A DNA stretch of 64,000 nucleotides from Bemisia tabaci (Eukaryota > Arthropoda > Insecta > Hemiptera > Aleyrodidae). The notes below the pieces were generated by a model. That model was not told the DNA's origin. It ran no database searches and saw nothing but the letters and a program-made list of their open reading frames with translations. A program made the translations under genes and the position numbers. Below, in pieces: positions 56,101 through 64,000 of the stretch. Positions within the stretch are counted from its first letter, which is position 1. Each line of letters begins with the position of its first letter. The stretch lies in assembly GCF_918797505.1 (NCBI RefSeq), contig NC_092797.1, positions 49,760,157-49,824,156 on the forward strand. Direction: 5' to 3'.

Positions 56101-57102
56101 TTACCTCGGGAAAAGCCGAGTCAGTATATTTTAGAGATTTCACGCTGTTATCTTCCTTGCAGTGTATACGTGACTTTGTGTCAACGATCGGATTCTAAAA
56201 AACCTGGAAAATTTCAAGGAATTTCAATTCTAAATTTCAGTCGCCAGCTGATCACTTGAATTTTTACAGGATTCCAAGGGATTCAAAACATGTGGATAAG
56301 TTCGGTGGGAAAGTAGGCAACTTAAATATTTAAAGGAGTCCCGGCATTTTTCTCAGCAAATGTGGGAAGTTAAGGAACTTTTTACAAACCTTGAATCGGA
56401 AAAACCAGATTTCTGTTCTGTCGTATGTATAAACTTTTCGTTGCCTATAGTGTGGAATTCAGAACCTTCTCATTCAAAAAAAGAAAAGGAAACCCCCTTG
56501 AATCTGATTTATGAGAGGAAGGCAATTTTTTTTTAAAAATCACACGCTGCATTTAATTTATGATGATTCCCGATGAAAAATTCGGAACAATAACTTAAAA
56601 TCGGTCAGGGAATTTTTTTTTTCCAAAATTGGCGGAGAAACCTTTCTCATAAATTTCGGCAACGTTCTTACGGCGGCGTTACCCCCGAAAACAGCCCGGG
56701 TTTATCGCGGCAACTTAATTCTCGGAAACACGGGCCTGAGATTGGTGGGGAAGTGAGAGCAATATACGAGAGACACAGGGGGGACGGGGAGAAGGGTTAA
56801 TAATAACAGGGGTCGGTGTTCTGCCAGGGGGGGGGGGGGGGGGCTAAGCAGGGGGTCAAATCATTTGTTTCTCGCTATTGTTGAGCCGGCCTTTGTTCTG
56901 TCGCATGCCGTCATCGCATCGTTTTGGAGCCCCGGGCGAGGCCGCGGCGAAAGCTCACGGGGCCGCGGCCGTCCGCTCCGTAGCGTCCTCAACTTCTTTC
57001 GGTTCCGGTCGAGTACCCCGTCTCTCGTCTCGACCCTCTAATAGCCTCGTGTTAGTGACGTTGCTTGAGTTAATCGATCCAAGAAATAATAACTCGCAAC
57101 TA
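56101..57102. other. no feature recognised; 17-base G run at 56827-56843
   Basis: One kilobase of intron. A G homopolymer at 56827-56843 precedes a GC-rich stretch (56930-57010). Confidence 0.4.
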
Positions 57103-57537
57103 TAGTCTCTTTATATCCAGAGTTAAGACAACTCGATTATCAGCTGACTGGCAGCCGGCCTTGGCTGGCCATGGAAGCCGAAACGAGTGCACCCAAACGA
57201 ACGATATTGAGGGATAAGGATCAGGAATCCTGCGATGTCTGTCACACAAAAACAACAACATCAACAAATTGATCAATTAAAAAGAAAATGAGATTGGTTT
57301 GTAAATAATTTCTTAATCTATTTTCATTTTGGACCGATGGAAATAACAATTTACTCTTGATAAACCACAATTAGGTAATATTTTCATTATTCTTGTTCAC
57401 ATTCGAGGTACCGCCATCTTGGTGCACTCGTTTCGGCCTCCATGAGCGAGAGCCAATCAGAATTGGATTTTTTTTTAGGCCACTTTCAGCCCAAACAAAA
57501 GTGAGTTGTCTTAACTCTGGGTATAAAGGGACTCTAC
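57103..57537. mobile_element. family K element
   Basis: Left TAGTCTCTTTATATCCAGAG and right CTCTGGGTATAAAGGGACTC are inverted. A second inner pair is AAGCCGAAACGAGTGCACCC / GGTGCACTCGTTTCGGCC (57175 and 57421). Confidence 0.7.
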
Positions 57538-57596
57538 TCGCAACTTGAGACGCGAGGATAGACTCCTGACTCCTCTCACCTGACGCCAGTCTCTAC

Positions 57597-57890
57597 GGGC
57601 CATATCCATAGTCGTCCCTTAAACGTTAAGACTCTCTAAAGGCATAAGAATAGCTTTGGTCAAGGAGACCTTAATGTTTGAGAAACGCCCATGAGTCCCG
57701 TAGAGAGTAACCAAGATAAGGTACAAGAGAAACGAGCAAAGCGGTCTTGATTAGTATCGTATGCGACGAGCACAAAGCTGATTTCTTAGCAACGCATGGA
57801 CCATGGATGCAACTATTCGACCTCTGCGGATGTCCGTGTTGCATACGCACAGATTTGAAGGCGTTTTAATTTTCGCATTTATCGCTTCAT
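57597..57890. mobile_element. family M segment plus inverted copy of the 34.4-kb repeat
   Basis: GGCCATATCCATAGTCGTCC, then ATGCAACTATTCGACCTCTG ... TGAAGGCGTTTT, the reverse complement of about 34357-34460. Confidence 0.5.
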
Positions 57891-58009
57891 CCGCGGCGGC
57901 GGGCTGTACTGGCTGGCTGTACTGCGAGGCCCCGAAAAGACAGCGTCAATTCGTCGTCGCGCCGAAAAATCAAGTTGATTAGTTTTCCGACGAAACAAAT
58001 AAGTATGTC

Positions 58010-58100
58010 AGGCGATCTGCAACATTGCAAATGGAGGCACGTGGTTTGGCACTTTGGCCATCGATTTGTCTTTCGAAGAAATGAATGCGACAGGAAATCT
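58010..58100 (+). repeat. dispersed repeat shared with 40.8 kb and 4.45 kb
   Basis: GCAAATGGAGGCACGTGGTT ... CACTTTGGCCATCGATT also occurs at 40792-40840 (same strand) and about 4440-4490 (opposite strand). Confidence 0.55.
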
Positions 58101-58351
58101 GTAGCATCGCAAGCTGAAATTCACGTTCATGATTTCAGTAGTAGTTTCATTAGTATCTGTTCATGATACAGTCCGATTAGCTCGTTAACTAGCATTCTTT
58201 TGCTGGAGGTAAGGAAAAATTCAGAGTATCTTGACATCGAGGTCAAATATTTTTCGTTAAAACCAGGCCGTTACAAAAAATCAGGGCATTTTGAAGTTTC
58301 ACTAAACTTGCAGCCCTGACTGTTAATGAAGCGCGAATTGCTATACCATGG

Positions 58352-58606
58352 TACCGTGCGTGGTAAGGAAGAACGCCGTATGAGCATTTCAGACGTTGCC
58401 ATTTTTCCTTAAATAAAACACGAATTTTCCGTGAAACCTGTGAATACTTTTCTTCCATTTTTTCACAGAATTCTATTCGCGATTTGATCCAAATTATCTA
58501 AAAATTTCAAAGAAAAATACTCACATCTATCCTCAAAAATTCATATTTTATCGATGGAATTGTGGCAACATTCGAATGTCCATACGACGTTTTTCCTTAG
58601 CGAGGA
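58352..58606. mobile_element. family C MITE, degenerate ends
   Basis: CCGTGCGTGGTAAGGAAGAACGCCGTATGAGC at the left and CATACGACGTTTTTCCTTAGCGAGG at the right. Confidence 0.75.
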
Positions 58607-58916
58607 TCGGAGGATCATCATCGTTAAGGAAGGATTCCATGGCGGATTCCAAGCCCCGGCCGACCCCATCGCCATCGGGGCGTGAGCATCATTGATTCCT
58701 CTTGGATTGGCGTCGGGATTTCGGGAATGTCGCGTCTAATTGATTGTTCTCATTTTTCACCTCCTCCCTTTTAAACGCTTTCCGAGCGCCCGCCGAACGA
58801 GAGCCCCTCGTTCTCCGCACCGCTGCCGTGTTACCAAAGAGAGCAAAAAGTCCTAAAATAAAGTTTTGAGGTAACCGACTTCGCAGCGATTGAGCGGAAA
58901 ATTGTATTCAATCAAT
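58607..58916. other. no feature recognised
   Basis: Short unassigned stretch. Confidence 0.4.
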
Positions 58917-59209
58917 CAGTGTTGCCACTATCAGGGGAAGCTGGGAAATGTCAGGGAATTTTAAAAAGTCAGAGAAAATCCGGAAGTTTTAGGGAAAATA
59001 ACGAAAATGTAAGGGAAAATTGTTGGGTCACCTTTATTTGCCGGCTGGAATGAGTTTGACGTTTCAAACAACACATTTTGTCTGAAAATTATCGCTAGCT
59101 AGTAGCGTCTCGTTAACTATCTGGCATATATTCAATCCTCAGGGCATTTCACGAAAATGTGTCAGGGAAATGTCAGGGAATTCATTTTATAAATTCTGTG
59201 GCAGCCCCG
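58917..59209. mobile_element. family D MITE
   Basis: From CAGTGTTGCCACTATCAGGG to AAATTCTGTGGCAGCCCCG, with TCAGGGAA repeats. Confidence 0.75.
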
Positions 59210-59533
59210 AGTAGCTCAATATCCCCCATGAGTATCCCATGAGAGCGCAATATCCTGCTCTTCGTAAAATCATCAAATAACTCCCAGATATTTTTCGGAT
59301 CATGAAAAATCAAAGAATTTCACCTTCGACTGTAAAAAGAACCTAGACTCTGGGAAAAAGTAACGAATATTTAAAGTTAATATAATATAAGTAGTAGCAC
59401 ACAAAGTAACGTAAACGAGCGTTAATAGTTTTTGGTTGGGTTTTCCGTGGGTTGCATTCACCAAATCTTCGGGTTGAAAATGTGCAACCTCGTTTGAAAT
59501 CAGGCGCGAGCCGCCAGGATCGGACCTAGATCG
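59210..59533. other. no feature recognised
   Basis: Short unassigned stretch. Confidence 0.4.
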
Positions 59534-59700
59534 CAGTGACGTGGCGTGTAGCGTGTTTTGCGATAGATCGATTGTTCTGCGTTTTAAACCTATGCAAAAG
59601 GATCGATAAACAGGGTGTTCGTAACAAACACCTTTATGATCGATTTTTTACTATAGCTTCAAGTGGGGGAATATCGATAATCGATCATTCACGCCTACTG
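59534..59700 (+). mobile_element. family A MITE (mixed-arm type)
   Basis: 167 bp with a perfect 8-bp TSD, CTAGATCG (59526-59533, 59701-59708). Confidence 0.92.
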
Positions 59701-59882
59701 CTAGATCGCATTGATAAGAGTCTAAAGCGCAAGCCTCTCGCAACTTCTGGGCGACATTAGAGAACTAGAGTACAGGACACTTCCTTCGTCCCCAGATGTC
59801 TGCATGTCTGAGGGTAACTTGGGTATTCGGTCGATTTAATCAAAACTATGGCCGACTGCAAGTTCTCTGGTTGATTAGACTG

Positions 59883-59905
59883 AAAAAAAAAAAAAAAAAA
59901 AAAAA
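59883..59905. repeat. 23-base A homopolymer
   Basis: Uninterrupted A run followed by CCCTC. Confidence 0.95.
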
Positions 59906-60380
59906 CCCTCTCAAAGTTACCATAAACTCGGAAGTCGGAACTGATTAACTGTGTACCTCATTTCATGGCCGGCGATGCAGCAGCACGTGGTGTCCTCTGC
60001 ATTCCTTCTATTTTTAGACACGCAGCAAGCAAAGCTCAAAGTTGGAAATTGGCAGGAAAGGGTAGGATTCTACTGTAGGTAGCAGTAAGAAGCACAACTA
60101 GTTCGTGGAATTTCGTTGGCTTACCGCTGCGTTGTCTTAAACGACGTTAATTTTTTCGCTTTTACTGCTTCTTCATAATTCTCGCTTTTATGCAAATATG
60201 AAGAATTTTCCGGTTTGATTTGAATCGGTCAGCAGTTAAATGTGACTGCATCTGTAAAAAAGGATCTTATCTACTGGAACTGTTTCCAAATGTGCAGGGG
60301 AAGAAAATTTGGAAAGTTTGGCGCAAGTTTGACCATAAAATTGAATAATTGAACGATATGTTAGTCCTAATGTCCCGGTA

Positions 60381-60515
60381 CATTCCAGTTTATAATCTTT
60401 GCAATTAGTGAAACTGTAATCTTTATTCCCGTTTGTGACACTGTGAAGACCTAAAATACGGGAACCAATCAGAAATGGATTCGCATTGTCTTTACTCTCA
60501 GTGTGAAGGGACTCT
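60381..60515 (-). mobile_element. family K, single arm
   Basis: Reverse complement of about 9658-9790: AATCTTTATTCCCGTTTGTG ... CAGTGTGAAGGGACTCT. The opposite arm is not evident. Confidence 0.6.
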
Positions 60516-60535
60516 CGTTCGACAGAGAAAGAGGC

Positions 60536-60808
60536 AGACTCTATCAAACTTTTCATTCAACTCTTGAATGCAGCTTGTCGAGTGAAAAGGTGGATAGTGT
60601 GATACTGACGCTGGAAAACGACAATTTGATGAACAATCGAACGGAAACTTGAATGTGACGTCACATCCGACTTTTCGTTCTGTTGGCGGCGCCAATTGTA
60701 TGGAAAGTTGAACGGAGAGTAATTTAATACATTTTTTTCGTTCATCTTTCCATCCAACTTTTCGTTCAAGCATGTCGGATGAAAAGTTGAATAGTGTGAG
60801 TTGGGCTT
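60536..60808. mobile_element. family L MITE
   Basis: CTCTATCAAACTTTTCATTC to AGTTGAATAGTGTGAGTTGG; contains AACTTGAATGTGACGTCACA as in 21831-22053. Confidence 0.7.
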
Positions 60809-62890
60809 TACTGCTCTCTTCGGCAACACAGGTGTCAGGAGTGTTCCTCGCGGTTGTCGCGCTGCAATCCCGAAGTCTCAACGGAAGCTCAACGCTTCAA
60901 CGCTGATGACGTAATGCCCCGTGTAGCCGTCAACAAGGCTCTCTTCCCGTTTTCGCGCGTCTCTTGCCCGATCCTTTCCGTAATTAATAAAATGTCGACG
61001 TCCCTGCTCCGTATTCCTCGCCGAACTTTCCGCTCCTCGCCCCTCCCCCCCCCCCCCCCCCGACAACCCTTCCGAATAGTGTCTCAGGTGCGCCTCTTTT
61101 TTTTGACAGCCTCGTCTTTTAGTATTAAGCGCAGTTTAATCGGAGCGCTCCCCACGGCTCGCCTCCTGACTTCTACTCCTAGATTTTTAATTAAGGAAGA
61201 AGGTTTTCTCCTTTCTGCGCTTTTAGTCAGGCCGCACGGTCCACAGCGAAAACGTTGTGGCTTCACTCATGGTTTTGCATTTTTACAAAGAACCAAGTTT
61301 TTTTTACTTACAAGATTGGACGTAACTAGTATTGTGCCAAATAGCCTAACTCCGAGAGAGGAATGATGTCCTGTATGAGATTTTTCCCTATACTGAGAAT
61401 ACTCTGCATAATGCGAAGTCATTACGTCACTAAATTGGAATGCCAAATTTGGCTGGCCATGCTATCAAAAATGAGGGAAAAACGATGACTGCCATAAATT
61501 CAATTACATGATGCTACAACTACAAACAAGCAAGTGAAACAATGAACGGATAGAATTTTCGAAAAATCACCGGTTTTTTTTTGGCTGTCATGACGTCACC
61601 TTGACTGTAATCGTATGATTACCAACTTTTGTCCTTCGCATTTTTCTTCCAAACATAACACTGTATCATGAGAAAACATGACATCATACATACTGGGCAA
61701 GGTGTCTAAAAGCCTGGAAAACCTTGAAAGGGGGAATTGTGAGGGAATTTCATTAGGTCATGGAAATCAGGAATCATAAATATTGGATTTTTGAAAAAAC
61801 TTGAAACTTAAAATCTGAAAAAAAAAAAAAACAAAACATTAGCGCTGTATACTCAAATTGAGTCCCTATATGGTCCAGGTTTCAATGTTCTGAGTTACAC
61901 TCTAAACAGTAGACTGAAGGAAACTTTTCTACAGGTAATTGCAATTTCAGTTAATTGATTGAATAACACCTGAAGAAACAAGGTCTACATTTTTCTGTCA
62001 TTTTCAGTAAAATTGATGCGAAATGTTTTTCATTTTTAGTTCGACGCGTGACGCGGCTCATTTGTCGATGTGGAAAGTCTTAAGAAAATGTGGAAAATTC
62101 AAGGAATTTTTTCCTGTCAGGCTGTAGACATCCTATCGGCGTTGTTTCTTCATTTATCTTCCATGATCTTATTGTTTTATTTTCATTCATTAGATTTTTC
62201 ATCAGTTTTTCCGAATTTTATTGGATATTTTTTCAACTCTTTCACTTAAACAGTTGTATCGCTGTTGAGGGTTTAGAATCCACAAAACAGTGATTTCCTC
62301 TTAATATTTCCCCCTGTTTACTTGTCCTCTTCTATCGTTTCAAATTATTTTTCTCTGTAAGTAGAGGTTCCCATCGAAGTATCAAAATCAAATTTTTCGA
62401 TCGAACTCTACAAAAATAAGTCAACTATAAATTTCGCGTCCGCGGCAGTGGACCTTACGCTCCTTTTCCCCGTGGAAAGTCACAAATAGGGGAGCGCAAC
62501 TTCTGTGATAGAGTTATCGGCTTGAGACTTCCCGGAGAATATGCCGTCGAGGAAAGAGGACTATTTTCAGAAGGAAAGTCCCGCGGAAAATTCAGAGGAT
62601 TCCGCTCCAAGACTGAAGTCGGAATCTTGTTCAAGTAGTTACGCAGCGAGTCGATGAAGTCACAAATTGTTATACCGAATAAAACATCGCGGATAAGTGG
62701 ACGAATAAAAGTTCGACGGGAAAGTTGACTTTTCCAATCGTGTTATTTCGCCCTTCGATTTCCCTTTCGCCCCGTACGACGCGATTATAGGCTAGTTCGC
62801 CAGAGAAGAGTTAGAAGTTTCGTCAAGTCTAGTGGGATCCCAGTCTTTCTGCCGACGACATTTCAAGGGAAAGACAGATACACTGCCTTG
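60809..62890. other. 2 kb without a recognisable gene; C run at 61045-61061
   Basis: A 170-residue open frame (60854-61366) is proline/arginine/serine-rich around a C homopolymer and has no domain. A D- or E-like snatch (GGTGTCTAAAAGCC...) is at about 61701. Confidence 0.35.
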
Positions 62891-63219
62891 TTAACAGGGT
62901 AATAAGTGGCAGGAAAAAATCGGGAACCGGGAAAAGTCAGGGATTTTTTCGATTCGTAGTGCCTCAGCCCGTTTGTGACGACTTGAAAAGTGCTTCACTG
63001 ATAAGTAGGGTTGGAGTAGTTCAACTTAGCCAACCCGAATTGGTATTATACACTGACAACCAACTTATCGAAGTTGTACACCAACACCATTGGCTGATAT
63101 TGAGTCGAAGCTGTCCATCCTTTTTTTTCATTGTCGAATATACTACTTGAATACTAGGTTCGAATGGTGAATTAGCACGAAGATATTTTATTAATTCACC
63201 TGAGAGTGCTTGCTGAACT

Positions 63220-63485
63220 GAATTCGCAGTATTTTTCTTATTTTTTCGTGAATGGGAATCTGTAAAAAAAGATTTAAAAAGAAAATAAGTGCTTCCTTGT
63301 GACGTCATCTAGCGGCATTTCTCATTTAAACACATGTATTTTAGCAGATTACAGCATTTTGTCATACCACCTTCAATAATTGTTCGATATTTAAACCTAG
63401 GATATTCTCGTGCTCAGTTGTTTTAGCATGCAGTTTCATCTTAAACATGACATTCACCACGTTTCAGACGTCGGCAAATTCTCCT
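63220..63485 (+). repeat. dispersed repeat shared with 40.3-40.56 kb
   Basis: GTGACGTCATCTAGCGGCAT ... CATGTATTTTAGCAGATTA ... CTTAAACATGACATTCACCA; same orientation as 40300-40560. Confidence 0.7.
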
Positions 63486-63640
63486 CCTGGCTAGCGACCG
63501 GAAAAACGGGAAAAGTCAGGGAATACATGCAACTCGAGGAAGAAAAAATCAGGGAAAAGTCAGGGGATTTTTTGTGGAGCTGGGTTCCACGTAAACATTA
63601 GGTCCGCGACGGACCAGTTGATCGTTTTCAGTCACATTAA

Positions 63641-64000
63641 GGCCTTGTCTCCACGAGCCGTTTCACGAGATTTGTCCCAGGGAAAAATCCCACTTATGAA
63701 GTTGGGCACCAAGCATGGTACTTGTACCCCTAGGACCCACTGAGAGAAGAAGAAGAAGTGAAAACGAATTGTGCGATATTTTATTCATTACTACATTGTT
63801 AATGTTTGTTCATTGTTAAAATAATGTGTCTAATTGTCAATTGAGTGCAATTATTATTTTAATCCCGGTTAAATACTCGACTTTAACCAATTTATCTTCC
63901 CGCGAAAACTAGTCGCAGGACTGTATGAGCCCCGTCCCGTGGAGACGGTAACTGGGAAAAATCCCAGAAGTTTCATTCCTGCGATTCGAACTTGGGACAA
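63641..64000. mobile_element. inverted-repeat element, right end cut by window
   Basis: AAGGCCTTGTCTCCACGAGC with GGGAAAAATCCCA near 63641-63692 is partly mirrored by CCCGTGGAGACGGTAACTGG...AAAATCCCAG near 63935-63970. The element continues beyond 64000. Confidence 0.4.

Larger units (their letters stand above)
50653..64000 (+). other. MAPK intron 3, start (runs off window)
   Basis: No ERK exon 4 signature (catalytic HRDLKPSN, DFGLAR, TEY) was seen in this 13.3 kb, so the gene continues beyond the window. Confidence 0.8.

Noticed and set aside
60854..61366. 170-residue frame
   Set aside because: Pro/Arg/Ser-rich, crosses a C homopolymer, no recognisable domain, no conserved neighbours.
50653..64000. 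Further ERK exons
   Set aside because: No sequence encoding HRDLKPSN, DFGLAR or TEY-containing blocks was found on the plus strand.

Overview
This is eukaryotic nuclear DNA, almost certainly from an arthropod and probably an insect. The backbone is AT-rich. A strongly conserved protein-kinase gene is broken into small exons by introns of 30.5 kb, 18.7 kb and more than 13 kb, and nearly all of the rest is short palindromic transposon debris. The kinase residues after the gatekeeper (Q-C-L-M-E-T-D-L) are of the insect ERK type. I cannot name the species; a repeat-rich hemipteran is only a guess. No bacterial, plasmid, viral or CRISPR feature is visible.

Host gene 1 (+ strand): the 5' portion of an ERK-type MAP kinase (Drosophila rolled / vertebrate MAPK1/3 orthologue). 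Exon 1 is 1094-1218, exon 2 is 31676-31802 and exon 3 is 50542-50652. All splice sites are canonical and the phases agree (2, then 0). They encode about the first 121 residues: the Gly-rich loop, the VAIKK lysine, the helix-C glutamate and the hinge. The catalytic loop and TEY activation segment lie beyond the window.

Candidate host gene 2 (- strand, inside intron 2 of gene 1): nine splice-bounded coding blocks between about 47147 and 41845. Five consecutive blocks and then four consecutive blocks keep one open frame across canonical introns. I do not recognise the product. A 27-bp perfect inverted repeat ending in TTAA (40961-40987 and 47413-47439) encloses the whole gene.

The introns are a layered MITE landscape. 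Families named here by letter: A, palindromic hAT-like elements of about 165 bp with CAGTGGCG ends and 8-bp target-site duplications (TSDs); B, GGACCACTAGAC ends flanked by AT; C, about 252 bp with CTGCCGTGCTAAGG ends and probable 4-bp TSDs; D, CAGGGTTGCCACAG ends with internal TCAGGGAA repeats; E, CAGGGTGTCTAC ends and 5-bp TSDs; F and W, hAT-like with 8-bp TSDs; H and I, CACTG ends; J and U, GGACC/GGATTGC ends with 4-bp TSDs; K, L, M, Q, R, S, T, V and others, also multicopy. Many sit inside one another, so insertion order can be read directly. A 5'-truncated LINE remnant lies inside a C element at 4785-5349. Other items are a tRNA-like SINE head (about 26262), a pogo/Tigger-like TA element (36785-37370), tandem arrays (19447-20063, 27331-27740, 36020-36415, 39126-39680) and long homopolymers.

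Regional layout: 1-1093 upstream region; 1.2-31.7 kb intron 1 (densest nesting at 4-23 kb); 31.8-50.5 kb intron 2 with the antisense gene; 50.7-64 kb start of intron 3, again MITE-rich. Stretches with nothing recognisable are listed.
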